The notes beneath the pieces were generated by a model, which was given only the letters and a program-made list of their open reading frames with translations, searched no databases and was not told where the DNA came from. Source: Enterocloster clostridioformis (lineage in GTDB: Bacteria > Bacillota > Clostridia > Lachnospirales > Lachnospiraceae). From it: a stretch of DNA of 64,000 bases. Both the position numbers and the translations under genes were made by a program. Location of the stretch: assembly GCF_020297485.1 (NCBI RefSeq), contig NZ_JAIWZC010000001.1, positions 3,596,001 to 3,660,000 on the forward strand, read 5' to 3'. This document shows positions 1 through 8,535 of this stretch, in pieces (positions within the stretch are counted from its first letter, which is position 1; each line of letters opens with the position of its first letter).

Positions 1-1
1 C

Positions 2-1029
2 CCAGCCTTGCGGAGGATTGAAATGGACGACCCGGAAAAGCTTGAAGATGAGATACGGGCAGTCCTGTCCGATAAAAAACGCCCCGGTGCCCCGTCTGTT
101 TTTACGCCGGACCAGATCATGCGGATCATCGGCCTTGCCTGCAGCAGCCCAAATGATTTTGGGTACGAAGTAAGCCAGTGGAGCCTCCCGCTGTTAGTGG
201 CAGAAATTAAAAAGCAGGGGATCGCTGAACAGATTTCTGAGAAATCTGTCAGCCGTTTTTTAAAAATGAGGTAGATTTACATCCCCACAAAATCCGTTAC
301 CGGCTTCATTCTTCGGAAAAGACGGAAGCCCCGGAATCTTTTGCGCGGAAAGTAAACGAAATCTGCGGCCTGTACCAGAGTGCCCAGGAACAAAGCCGGG
401 AAGGTGCACACATTGTTTCCACGGATGAAATGACCGGGGTACAAGCGCTGGAACATAAATATCCTGACAAGCTCCCATTACCCGGCCAGTGCGCCAAAAT
501 GGAGTTTGAGTATATCCGCCATGGCACGACCAGCCTCATCGGGTTCTTTGATGTTGCAACGGGCCGTATGGAAATGCCGTATTTAAACTCCACACGCACA
601 GAAGAGGATTTTGTGGAAGCCGTGAAAGCATTGGCAGGGACAGACCCGCAAGCCCCATGGACATTTATATGCGATGGCCTAAACACCCATAAGTCGGAAG
701 CCCTTGTCCGCTATGTGGCAGAAGCCTGTGCCCTTGGCGTGGAACTGGGCAAAAAAGGGAAAACAGGGATCCTTAAAAGTATGGAAAGCCGGGCGGATTT
801 CCTGCATGACCCTTCCCACCGGATCCGCTTTGTCTATACTCCGAAACACAGTTCCTGGATGAATCAGATTGAGATATGGTTTGGCATCATTAACCGGAAG
901 CTGCTGAAGCGGAAAAGCTGCCTGTCAATAGAAGAACTGGAAGCAAGCATCCTGCGCTTTATTGAACAATACAATCTTACAGCACACCCATTTAAGTGGA
1001 CATATGCCGGGATACCATTAGTAATTTAA
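2..1029 (+). CDS. IS630-family transposase, partial, split by a -1 frameshift
   Basis: DDE transposase of the IS630/Tc1-mariner superfamily; its N-terminus lies left of the window. The first frame (2-274) ends at TAG. The second, coherent from about 265 to 1029, carries the catalytic core: D in IVSTDEMTG, D in FICDGLNTHK, and E in WMNQIEIWFG. Read through a -1 shift near position 262, the protein runs RFLKNEVDLHPHK without loss of homology. The shift coincides with a T TTA AAA heptamer, so this is either programmed frameshifting or a simple mutation. No start is visible. The IS630-type copy to the right is a different sequence and has a single frame. Confidence 0.85.
259..265 (+). promoter_or_regulatory. 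Candidate -1 ribosomal slippery heptamer (T TTA AAA)
   Basis: The zero-frame codons are TTA AAA preceded by T, which fits the X XXY YYZ slippery pattern. The zero frame stops nine bases further on (TAG 272-274). The -1 frame continues straight into the DDE domain. A possible weak stem (GGCTTC/GAAGCC) lies near 302-330, farther away than classical stimulators. Function is inferred. Confidence 0.5.
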
Positions 1030-1078
1030 TCACTGATATTTAAGCAATGCTGTACTAGTATGACTCTATTTTAATAAG

Positions 1079-1107
1079 TTTACATTATTATCCTGAAATG
1101 GTATAAT
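1079..1107 (+). promoter_or_regulatory. Promoter of the IS630 transposase
   Basis: TTTACA (1079-1084) and TATAAT (1102-1107) are separated by 17 bp and followed by AGGAGGT before the ATG at 1134. The -35 box lies inside the left inverted repeat, so transposase binding could repress the promoter. Confidence 0.6.
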
Positions 1108-1133
1108 ACTTATAGACCATTTCAGGAGGTAAA

Positions 1134-2420
1134 ATGATGCCAAAGAGTGCTACGCCTATTTTTCTTTCCAATGATGATAAGTCATATTTAAAGTCCATTC
1201 TACAGAAGGGGACTGTTGAAGCCAGAGTCCACAGGAGAGCCAAAATCCTCTTATTAAAATCAGATGGCATGGCAGATGAAGCCATTGCTGACAAACTCGA
1301 TATTTCGAGACCGACGGTAAAGCTCTGCCTGAAAAAATATATGGAATCAGGCGTGAAAGCTGCCATGGAAGACAGTAAAGGCCGTGGCCGCAGGATTGAA
1401 ATTACCGATGATGCAAAGGCATGGGTAATCAATATTGCCTGCCAAAAGCCTTCCGCATTCGGCCTCCCGGCAGAGTTATGGTATCCATTGAGCCTTACCC
1501 GCTACATCAATTCCGTTGCTGAACAGGAAGGATATCCCCGTATGGCGACAGCATCTGAGTTTTCTATCCGGAAGATACTTAGGAAAGCAATGCTTAATCC
1601 CCATAAGGTCACCTATTATTGTGAAAAACGGGATCCTGACTTTGAAAAGAAGATGCATGATGTGCTGGTCATTTACAAACAGGTTGAACTCCGCTTTGAT
1701 GAAAATGGAAGTTTGATTCCGTTTGCCGGTGATGAAGAGCCGGTACATACATTATCCTATGATGAAAAGCCCGGGATCCAAGCGATTGCCACCACAACCG
1801 GGGACAGGCCCCCGGCTGCCAGTACGGAAAAAATGTCCACCGTACAGCGTGATTATGAGTATAAACGTCTGGGGACGCTCTCCCTATTGGCAGCGATTGA
1901 CCTGTTGACCGGGGAAGCTATCCCACTGGTAAGCAATACTCATAAAAGCAGCGATTTTGTAACATTCCTTAAAATATTGGATGAGAAATACCCAAAAGGG
2001 GACAAAATACGGCTTATACTGGATAACCACTCCGCCCATACATCCAGGGAGACACAGGAATATCTGAATACAGTTCCTGGAAGGTTTGAATTTGTGTTCA
2101 CACCCACACATGGCTCCTGGCTGAATATGGTGGAAGGCTTTTTCAGCAAAATGACCCGCCAGATGTTGTCCGGGATTCGTGTAGGCTCGAAAGAGGAACT
2201 AAAGGAACGGATTTTGAAATACTTTGAAGAAATCAATGAGGTTCCCGTCCCCTACAAATGGAAATACCGCTTGGACACGATTGATCTTTCGGAAGAGGAT
2301 GTGGGCACAATCGTCTATGAAGTTGTAAATGCGAAAGCAGCAAGTCCTGAAAACCAAGGGAAACGTGCGCCCAAAGCACGGACACGTAAGCCAAGAAATC
2401 AGATTACTACCAATGCTTAA
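1134..2420 (+). CDS. IS630-family transposase
   Basis: Single-frame 428-residue DDE transposase. The N-terminal third is helix-turn-helix (AIADKLDISRPTVKLCL, about residues 50-70). The catalytic D/D/E are visible in LSYDEKPG, LILDNHSAH and WLNMVEGFF. The start follows AGGAGGT by three bases. The C-terminal tail is rich in basic residues. The inverted repeats on both sides and the uninterrupted frame suggest a potentially active element. Confidence 0.92.
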   Translation: MMPKSATPIFLSNDDKSYLKSILQKGTVEARVHRRAKILLLKSDGMADEAIADKLDISRPTVKLCLKKYMESGVKAAMEDSKGRGRRIEITDDAKAWVINIACQKPSAFGLPAELWYPLSLTRYINSVAEQEGYPRMATASEFSIRKILRKAMLNPHKVTYYCEKRDPDFEKKMHDVLVIYKQVELRFDENGSLIPFAGDEEPVHTLSYDEKPGIQAIATTTGDRPPAASTEKMSTVQRDYEYKRLGTLSLLAAIDLLTGEAIPLVSNTHKSSDFVTFLKILDEKYPKGDKIRLILDNHSAHTSRETQEYLNTVPGRFEFVFTPTHGSWLNMVEGFFSKMTRQMLSGIRVGSKEELKERILKYFEEINEVPVPYKWKYRLDTIDLSEEDVGTIVYEVVNAKAASPENQGKRAPKARTRKPRNQITTNA

Positions 2421-2451
2421 ATTGTAAGCTTATTTAAATCGAGTTATACTA

Positions 2452-2667
2452 GTTGGACTACAGACAAACTTCTGTATAGATGCAACTGTGAAGTCTGCTT
2501 TTGAAAGAGGATATAAAGTTATTGTTCCACAAGGGGCAAATTCAACGTTTGATAACGACTATATGACTGGAGAAATAACCTATAAGTATTACAATGATAT
2601 GATGTGGCCAAATAGATTTGCTACATGTGTATCTGTTGATGAAGCAATTAAATTGATGGAAAGTTAA
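2452..2667 (+). pseudogene. Isochorismatase / cysteine hydrolase family, C-terminal fragment
   Basis: The frame reads VGLQTNFCIDATVKSAF and continues to MESstop. It carries the G-x-x-T-x-x-C-I nucleophile region of cysteine hydrolases (Cys in TNFCIDAT) and about 70 C-terminal residues. The N-terminal half is absent because the IS630 element ends at 2449. The frame seems to run a few codons into the TA target. No start or promoter remains, so this is an IS-inactivated relic. Which amide or isochorismate-like substrate the parent enzyme used cannot be told. Confidence 0.8.
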
Positions 2668-2809
2668 GTCGGGATTTATCGATGATGTGCCATTCGTATT
2701 TCGCTTCGCTGCATACTCATGACGCGCTGTCGCGCTATGCGTCTGTTCGCATAAATGTGCATTTGTGAGCAAGCTCCCATGCACATTATGCTTCATCCGC
2801 GCAAATTCT
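2668..2809. other. Non-coding spacer rich in short palindromes
   Basis: No supportable gene. The stretch contains GCGCTGTCGCGC-type and GTGCAT-type short inverted repeats that look like the edge of a mobile element. No family could be assigned. Confidence 0.3.
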
Positions 2810-2902
2810 TTAGGTTAGAATCGATGATGGGGTAAACGAAAAAGCAGTTTTGGCATTCCAGTGAACTGCCCCTTCGTTTACACCATTTTCGATTTGACCT
2901 AA
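2810..2902. repeat. Long imperfect palindrome (about 40-bp arms)
   Basis: Arms 2810-2849 and 2864-2902 are reverse complements with a few mismatches. Both contain GTAAACGAA, and the outer ends pair as TTAGGT/ACCTAA. The loop is 14 bases. There is no coding capacity. The architecture fits a MITE, an IS end or an inverted terminal structure. It does not belong to the recognised ends of the neighbouring elements. Confidence 0.6.
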
Positions 2903-3037
2903 TTGAACAAAGTGAGCGTCCGGGTAGCTGTTGCTTATGGACTTTCAATCTTTTTTCTTACCCATGATTATACAGGATTTCCCATGCAGAAGCTACAGAA
3001 ATCAAGTGTTTCCAGATAAATAGGTACGACAACAAAA

Positions 3038-3052
3038 CCTCAAACTTTGAGG
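3038..3052. repeat. Short hairpin near the IS91-like transposase 3' end
   Basis: CCTCAAACTTTGAGG is a compact palindrome 30 bases beyond the transposase stop. IS91-type elements carry a small hairpin at the termination end, so this is a candidate for that site. Confidence 0.35.
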
Positions 3053-3081
3053 CTTCAGAAAACGTATGAAAGAATAAGATT

Positions 3082-4233
3082 TTAACATCTTTGTGGTATT
3101 CGAAGCTGTGGTTTTCCAAGATGACCACCGCAGGATTTACATACACAAATGTTTATCCCATAAAGCTGTTTCAGTATTTCCGGCATCTCCTTATTCCGGA
3201 GCTTCGAAAGATACTTTTGGCATCCAAGGAGATTCCGGCATAAAGTGAGCTTCCTGTGTTTGCTGCGGGTACAAAGAAGTCCGTAATGCCGAATCCTGAC
3301 AAAACGTTTGGGTGGTACATGCATCAGAAAACGCCGTATAAATTCAACACCGGAAAGTGTCAGTTCTTTCCATTGTCCTTTATTCCGGTAATCCTTGACA
3401 GAAAAAGTAACATTTTCATCGTCCATACGGATGATACGGTGATTGCTGATGGCAATCCTATGGGTATATTTTCCAAGGTAATCAATCACAGACTGTGCAC
3501 CGTTAAAAGTTTTCTTGCAGCAAGGAATCCATTCTGTATCATAACAGGAATCCATCAGCTCTTTGAAAGCATAATGATTACGATATTTTTCTGCACTTCC
3601 ATGGAACTCAAGCTGATCTGTATTCCAGAGATTTTTCAGCTCATCCATATATTTCCCGCGGAAGACTTTAGAGATAGCCCATATGGGAAGAAAAAACCCC
3701 GTACCATTGTCTTTCCACTCGTTTTTCGGTGTCAGACCACCGCCAAGCAGTATTGTATGGATATGTGGATGAAAGTTCATTTCAGTTCCCCATGTATGCA
3801 GGATGCAGATGTAACCAACAGAAGCGCCAAGGTGCTTTGAGTCAGCAGTCAGTTCACGGATTGTAGCAGAAGCCGCATGATACAGGGTGTCATATAACAG
3901 TTTCTGATTATTGTAAATGACTGGGTTCAGAATATCAGGAACTGTAAACACCAGGTGGAAATAAGGTGCATCAAGCACATCCTCCCTGCGTGCATCCATC
4001 CACATTTCCTTTGGAACAGCCTGACACATGGGACAGCAACGATTACGGCAGGAGTTGTAGTGGATATGAACTGCACCACAGTCTTCACATACGCTGACGT
4101 TTGCACCATAAGCTCCCGTTTTGCAGTTCAGGATGTTCCGGGCAACTTTTGTCTGTTCCGGAGAAGGGAAATACTTTTCGAGGTATGCCGGATAAAAACA
4201 CCGGAAAATATCCTGGACGGTGGGCTTATTCAT
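3082..4233 (-). CDS. IS91-family Y2 (HUH) transposase
   Basis: A 383-residue rolling-circle transposase. A Cys-rich N-terminal zinc-binding region (CEDCGAVHIHYNSCRNRCCPMC, about residues 50-70, quoted here as one motif only to show the spacing of its cysteines and histidines) is followed by the HUH motif HPHIH and by a two-tyrosine motif YLGKY. The ATG at 4233 was chosen because AAGAAGG precedes it; the frame is open about 34 codons further upstream but without a ribosome site. It overlaps the end of the integrase gene by 8 bp, implying translational coupling. Firmicute IS91-like elements often pair with such an integrase. Confidence 0.88.
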   Translation of the reverse strand: MNKPTVQDIFRCFYPAYLEKYFPSPEQTKVARNILNCKTGAYGANVSVCEDCGAVHIHYNSCRNRCCPMCQAVPKEMWMDARREDVLDAPYFHLVFTVPDILNPVIYNNQKLLYDTLYHAASATIRELTADSKHLGASVGYICILHTWGTEMNFHPHIHTILLGGGLTPKNEWKDNGTGFFLPIWAISKVFRGKYMDELKNLWNTDQLEFHGSAEKYRNHYAFKELMDSCYDTEWIPCCKKTFNGAQSVIDYLGKYTHRIAISNHRIIRMDDENVTFSVKDYRNKGQWKELTLSGVEFIRRFLMHVPPKRFVRIRHYGLLCTRSKHRKLTLCRNLLGCQKYLSKLRNKEMPEILKQLYGINICVCKSCGGHLGKPQLRIPQRC

Positions 4234-5077
4234 AATCAGCACCTTCTTTCCTGTCAAAGGGGCTTTGGATTCCCATGAGAGATTTGTTGCTGACATGAAG
4301 ATAAACTTCCGTGGATTTTGGGTCACGGTGCCCAAGCAGTGCCTGAATATTTTGCCGTTCTACGCCCTGCTCCATCAGATGAGTTGCAAAGCTATGGCGG
4401 AGACAGTGCGGGGACGCTTCCTTTGGAAGTTCAGCATCAGCTACTGCCCGCCGCATTACTTGCTCCAGAGTACTGACTGTCAGGTAATTGCCGGTAAATT
4501 TATTAGGAAACAGGATGCCACGTGGACGTCCTTTTTCAAACCAGTATTGTGTAAGGATATCCAGACAACGCTTAGACAGAATGGTATAGCGGTCCATCCT
4601 GTTCTTCGTATCCCGGACATGGATCTGCATATTTGAGCGGGAAATGTCATCATAATGAAGATGAATTACTTCAGAAACCCGCATGCCGGAAGAATACATG
4701 ACTGCAAGCATAGCCTTATATTTGATATCGTCAACAGCGTCTAACAAACGGTCAATTTCATCAGCAGTCAGTACAGTCGGAAGCCTGTGTTCTTGGATCA
4801 TACGTGGAACTGTGATATCATCCCAAAGGATATGCAGGACATTCCGATAGAAAAAACGGATAGCTGAATTATAAAGGTTCAGAGTTGTGGCTTTTAATCC
4901 TTCTTCTTTTTTTGCAAGCAGAAAAGTCCTGACATCCTGACAGGTAAGTTCTTCAGGACACTTGCCCTGATATTTCAGAAAGTAAGAGACATAGTTTTTA
5001 TAACAGTTGATGGAACGTTCTTTGAGGTTACGGATTTTTCCGGCTTCCTCAAGCTGTTCTAAATATTTTTCATACAT
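4226..5077 (-). CDS. Tyrosine recombinase of the IS91-like element
   Basis: A 283-residue XerC/D-like integrase. The SAM-like core-binding domain fills the first 90 residues; the catalytic domain shows R in SSGMRVSE, H-x-x-R in HCLRHSF, H in LLGHRD and the nucleophile Y in STEVYLHV. The start at 5077 lies 8 bases after GGAGG; an ATG five codons earlier overlaps that site and is less likely. It is the first gene of a two-gene unit with the Y2 transposase. Its exact role in the element's transposition is not known from sequence. Confidence 0.88.
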   Translation of the reverse strand: MYEKYLEQLEEAGKIRNLKERSINCYKNYVSYFLKYQGKCPEELTCQDVRTFLLAKKEEGLKATTLNLYNSAIRFFYRNVLHILWDDITVPRMIQEHRLPTVLTADEIDRLLDAVDDIKYKAMLAVMYSSGMRVSEVIHLHYDDISRSNMQIHVRDTKNRMDRYTILSKRCLDILTQYWFEKGRPRGILFPNKFTGNYLTVSTLEQVMRRAVADAELPKEASPHCLRHSFATHLMEQGVERQNIQALLGHRDPKSTEVYLHVSNKSLMGIQSPFDRKEGADYE

Positions 5078-5085
5078 AATAAAAT

Positions 5086-5133
5086 CCTCCATATAAAATC
5101 AGTAGTCATCAAAAACACTGCTTTATATGGAGG
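5086..5133 (-). promoter_or_regulatory. Hairpin sequestering the integrase ribosome-binding site
   Basis: A perfect 12-bp inverted repeat (CCTCCATATAAA at 5086-5097; TTTATATGGAGG at 5122-5133). In the minus-strand transcript the 3' arm contains the GGAGG used by the integrase at 5077. Pairing would hide it, so read-through transcripts from outside should be poorly translated. Such devices are known for other transposases; here it is inferred. Confidence 0.55.
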
Positions 5134-5386
5134 TGCATTTGGGTCATAAAACCGCTTGCCAACCAAGCGGAAGGGTGGTATTCTTTTCATAGGCAGTGGG
5201 AAGGTCGATCCTGTTTGATTGTTTGGTTGTGGTGACTTAACAATACTACTTTTAGGACTTGCTTTCCACTGTTTTGTTATAGAAAACAGAAAATCGCTAT
5301 GCCACAGCCTTGGCAGGCCATCGCGCAGCGATTTTGTTCAATTCCAGTTTGTCCATACCAAAACTAAATAATTGCAACAGACCAAA
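5134..5386. other. Gene-free spacer at the integrase end of the IS91-like element
   Basis: No convincing gene. It holds CCGCTTGcCAAcCAAGCGG (5151-5169 region) and a stem AAATCGCT/AGCGATTT at 5291-5334 with a long loop. The outer boundary of the IS91-like element probably lies here but could not be fixed. Confidence 0.3.
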
Positions 5387-5424
5387 CAGCGGTAAACTTA
5401 TCACAGATTTACCGCTGTTTTTTT
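5387..5424 (+). terminator. Rho-independent terminator
   Basis: Stem AGCGGTAAA / TTTACCGCT followed by GTTTTTTT. It reads on the plus strand, so it would end transcription entering from the left before the minus-strand regulator gene. Confidence 0.7.
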
Positions 5425-5462
5425 ACCCAAAAGCAGACAGCCAAGCCATAAATGACATATCA

Positions 5463-5891
5463 CTATCCCGCACTGTCGGCACTGAACTTGTACCCAATGC
5501 CTAACACAGTTTTGAGATAAGTCGGGTTTTTACTGTCCGGCTCAATCTTTTTCCGCAAATTGTATATCACATTCGTAACGCTTGAATGACAGCTATTGCT
5601 TTCCATGCTCCAAACAGCTTCAAAAATCTGCGACTGCGTAAATACCCTGTTCGGACTGGAAGCAAGAAAAACAAGCGTACCATACTCAAGACGGGTAAGG
5701 CGCACTTCTCTCCTATCCCGCAACACCCTGCGCTGATGTTGCAGTATTTCCAAGCCTTGAAAGGACAATACAGACAAGGAAACAGGTTGTTGTTCCGCTT
5801 CAATCTGCAATTCGCCTGCCAAGAGCGAAACCGCCCTCTGAAAGACTGTTTCCTCACTGTCCGAAAACGTCAGCACTATCATTTTTTCCAT
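5463..5891 (-). CDS. Winged-helix (OmpR/PhoB-type) DNA-binding protein lacking a receiver domain
   Basis: 142 residues. The C-terminal 95 match a Trans_reg_C winged helix: LTRLEYGTLVFLASSPNRVF, the recognition stretch SVTNVIYNLRKKIE, and the final TVLGIGYKF wing. The N-terminal 45 residues are too short for a response-regulator receiver and no phospho-acceptor Asp pocket is seen. The start at 5891 has GAGAGG 8 bases upstream. Small orphan regulators of this kind are common in clostridial mobile elements. Target unknown. Confidence 0.75.
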   Translation of the reverse strand: MEKMIVLTFSDSEETVFQRAVSLLAGELQIEAEQQPVSLSVLSFQGLEILQHQRRVLRDRREVRLTRLEYGTLVFLASSPNRVFTQSQIFEAVWSMESNSCHSSVTNVIYNLRKKIEPDSKNPTYLKTVLGIGYKFSADSAG

Positions 5892-6087
5892 GTTCATTAC
5901 CTCTCTTATCCGTTGCATTGATACAACATTTTTTCTGCACTGTTTACCTTTATTTGACAGTAAGCCACAAGTATATATGCCGGAAACCGCACTGTCAATT
6001 TCATGCGGATAAGGGAACGACAGCCACTATCAACAGCGGGCGTATGGAGATTACTCTGTATGCCCTCTTTTCATGTAAAGGAGATTT

Positions 6088-6267
6088 ATGTATATGTCAG
6101 AAAACAAAAAACAACAGCAGACCAAAGAACGCCGACCGCACCTTGTAAAGACCATAGGCAAAACGACCTACCTTGTGACGTGCCACTTTAGCGAAACGAG
6201 CAGGGAAACCTTGCAGGATAAGCTAAAACGCATGATTATAAGGGATATTCAGAGCGGAAATTATTAA
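6088..6267 (+). CDS. TnpW-like small transposon protein
   Basis: 59 residues, start preceded by AAAGGAG. It has the pattern of small proteins next to Tn4451-type recombinases: RPHLVKTIGKTTYLVTCHFS then ETLQDKLKRMI. A clear relative lies at 11149 (IGGTTYKVKVVFS, ETMEDKILRMI). Here the recombinase that should follow is displaced by about 570 bp of foreign sequence. Function in excision or insertion is unestablished; the name is by resemblance. Confidence 0.65.
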   Translation: MYMSENKKQQQTKERRPHLVKTIGKTTYLVTCHFSETSRETLQDKLKRMIIRDIQSGNY

Positions 6268-6300
6268 ATTTCATGTTCACACTTTTTTTGTCTTGACGGC

Positions 6301-6744
6301 ACGGACGATAAAGGAACCCTCCTGCCGGAGATCGGCTCCTTCCTGGAGCGGAAGAAATACCGGATCAAGTGCTTAAACCTGATCAATTTCAAGAAGTCCA
6401 TGAAATATAACCCTCTGGCGTACATCCGCTCCGAGAAGGATATCTTAAAGCTGGTGAACGCACTGATCCTGAATACGAAAGGTGAAGGGGAAAAGAGTTC
6501 CAAAGATTTCTGGGTCAAGGCGGAGCGCCTGTATTACTGTGCCCTGATCGGCTACATCTGGTACGAAGCCCCGGAGGAAGAACGGAATTTCATCACCCTC
6601 CTGGACCTTATCAATGCCAGCGAAGCCAGGGAGGACGACGAGGAATACCAAAGCCCGGTGGATATCCTCTTTCAGCAGTTGGAGGAAAAAGACCCGGACC
6701 ATTTCGCCGTCAAGCAGTACCGCAAATTCAAGATGGCGGCGGGT
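6301..6744 (+). pseudogene. VirD4/TraG-type coupling protein, internal fragment
   Basis: About 148 codons without a proper start, reading DDKGTLLPEIGSFLE, LNLINFKKSMKYNPLAYI, then FWVKAERLYYCALIGY and FKMAAG. This corresponds to the central part of clostridial type IV coupling ATPases. The Walker A region upstream and the Walker B region downstream are missing. Homology stops abruptly at 6744, where a large hairpin begins. It is a conjugation relic trapped between pieces of a transposon module. Confidence 0.75.
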
Positions 6745-6749
6745 GTTAT

Positions 6750-6993
<244 letters not shown>

Positions 6994-7066
6994 AAAGCAG
7001 TTGTAAGAAAGGAGTCAAAAAAGCCTTATAACCGCTGAAAATCAACACAAAAGGAGCTGATATTCT

Positions 7067-7438
7067 ATGAAATCTCTATTTGAAGAAATGGGCGGTACAT
7101 ATCGTCAAGTGGGTGATTACTTCATCCCAAACCTTGTCTTGCCGGATACCGGCAATTATCAGATTGGCAAATACGGGCGTATGCGCCGCAGTTATCTGAA
7201 AGAGCATCATCCAATCCTGTATAACAATTACCTGTTAGAGGGAACGCTGTTCAAGCATCTTGCTGAAATCGACCAAGACTGCAACGAGCGTATGGAAATC
7301 GTCGTTTCTGCTATGGCAAAGCAGGAGGGCGTAACCGAAGCACTCAAAGCGGCTGACCAAATGGAATGGGTGCGCCGTATCAATTCCATTCGCAACCGTG
7401 CGGAAGAAATTATCTTAACCGAACTTGTATATGCTTAA
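7067..7438 (+). CDS. TnpV-like transposon protein
   Basis: 123 residues, AAAGGAG upstream. The sequence (IGKYGRMRRSYLKEHHP, LYNNYLLEGTLFKHLAEID, then WVRRINSIRNRAEEII) has the character of TnpV from Tn4451/Tn4453-type mobilisable transposons. It is acidic and helical with no enzyme motif. Its gene follows the truncated recombinase, so it is probably left over from that module. Role unknown. Confidence 0.7.
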   Translation: MKSLFEEMGGTYRQVGDYFIPNLVLPDTGNYQIGKYGRMRRSYLKEHHPILYNNYLLEGTLFKHLAEIDQDCNERMEIVVSAMAKQEGVTEALKAADQMEWVRRINSIRNRAEEIILTELVYA

Positions 7439-7444
7439 ACGAAA

Positions 7445-7487
7445 TCCCGTTATCGGCTGTGATATGGCTGATAACGGGAGTTTCTGT
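7445..7487. terminator. Rho-independent terminator between convergent genes
   Basis: Stem TCCCGTTATC / GATAACGGGA followed by a TTTCTGT tract, between the TnpV-like gene (plus) and the RhuM-family gene (minus). It could serve both. Confidence 0.65.
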
Positions 7488-7489
7488 CG

Positions 7490-8518
7490 TTAGTCGTTTT
7501 TTTCTTCTGTGCTGGCAACAAGACGGTCAAAATCACTTTGATACAGACGATCTTGTATTACACGGTACTGCTCAAATTCACTTTCCGCAAAGGCTTTTGC
7601 GATTGCGGCTGTGACTTTACCCTTGTTTTGCAAGACTTCCGCATCGTTGAATTGCAGGAACGCATCCAGTTTGGAAGCCCAATCTGCCATCGTCATGGGA
7701 ATATGCCGCCGTGCCTGTCTTGTAGCGTAGTCCAGATACATCGTGACGATCTCGTTAAGTTCCTGCATTTCACCCTTAGATAAGTAATTCTTTGCAATCG
7801 ACACATCTGCTTTGACAATTTTCCCATCGGGTGCATTACGCCATGAGGTCAATCCCATATGTTCTTTTGTGTGGTCTGCTCTTGCTACAATGACTTCCGC
7901 TGCGGTATTTCCGTGAACGGCATAGTGCATCTTATTCTGTACTGTCGCAAAGAAATCTTTTGTGATTTGGCTATCAAGGGAATAATCAACGGCAGTAGCA
8001 TAGATGTCTGTAATCTTTTGATAGAAACGGCGCTCACTGGCTCGAATCTCCTGTATCTCAGAAATTAAGTGGTCAAAATAATCCTCGTCGAAAATTTGAC
8101 CGTTAATCAATCTGCTCTTATCTAAAACATACCCTTGCTTCGCAAAGGTATCCAGCACTTTTGTTGCCCATTGCCGGAATTGTGTTGCCCTACCAGAGTT
8201 GACACGGTAGCCAACGGCAATTATGGCAGATAGCGAATAAAACTTATATTGATAGGTTTTTCCGTTATCCGCAACTTGTGCAAAATTTGCACAAGTTGAA
8301 TCTTCAGATAATTCGCCGCTTTCATAGATATTTTTCAAATGTTTTGTGACAACGCTTCTGTCTACATCGAAAAGCTGGCCAATCGCTTTTTGTGTCAGCC
8401 ATACATCGTGATCCTGCACACGGACTTCAATGCCGTCTTCGTGGGCATCCTTGGTAAATACAAGAAAATCCACAGTGCTGTTTCGGATCTGCAATTTTGT
8501 GTTCTTGTTCTCAGCCAT
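7490..8518 (-). CDS. RhuM-family protein
   Basis: 342 residues with full-length resemblance to the RhuM virulence-protein family, named from a Salmonella pathogenicity island. An N-terminal HTH-like part (VWLTQKAIGQLFDVDRSVVTKHLKNI, about residues 38-63, quoted as one motif) precedes SLSAIIAVGYRVNS and FRQWATKVLDTF, typical of the family. The biochemical activity of the family is unknown. It is the last gene of a three-gene minus-strand set starting near 10456. The start has GGAGGGTG upstream. Confidence 0.8.
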   Translation of the reverse strand: MAENKNTKLQIRNSTVDFLVFTKDAHEDGIEVRVQDHDVWLTQKAIGQLFDVDRSVVTKHLKNIYESGELSEDSTCANFAQVADNGKTYQYKFYSLSAIIAVGYRVNSGRATQFRQWATKVLDTFAKQGYVLDKSRLINGQIFDEDYFDHLISEIQEIRASERRFYQKITDIYATAVDYSLDSQITKDFFATVQNKMHYAVHGNTAAEVIVARADHTKEHMGLTSWRNAPDGKIVKADVSIAKNYLSKGEMQELNEIVTMYLDYATRQARRHIPMTMADWASKLDAFLQFNDAEVLQNKGKVTAAIAKAFAESEFEQYRVIQDRLYQSDFDRLVASTEEKND

Positions 8519-8535
8519 TATGTATCACCCTCCAA

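Larger units (their letters stand above)
1058..2449 (+). mobile_element. IS630-family insertion sequence, complete
   Basis: The ends are imperfect inverted repeats of about 28 bp. The left end starts GTATGACTC after a TA at 1056-1057. The right end is its reverse complement and is followed by a TA at 2450-2451, as expected for IS630 target duplication. The element holds one transposase gene. The right flank is an isochorismatase-family gene. The left flank is the end of another IS630-type element, so the original 5' half of that gene is missing. Confidence 0.8.

Noticed and set aside
5463..5891. Orphan winged-helix protein considered as a full two-component regulator
   Set aside because: Only about 45 residues precede the DNA-binding domain and no histidine kinase is nearby.
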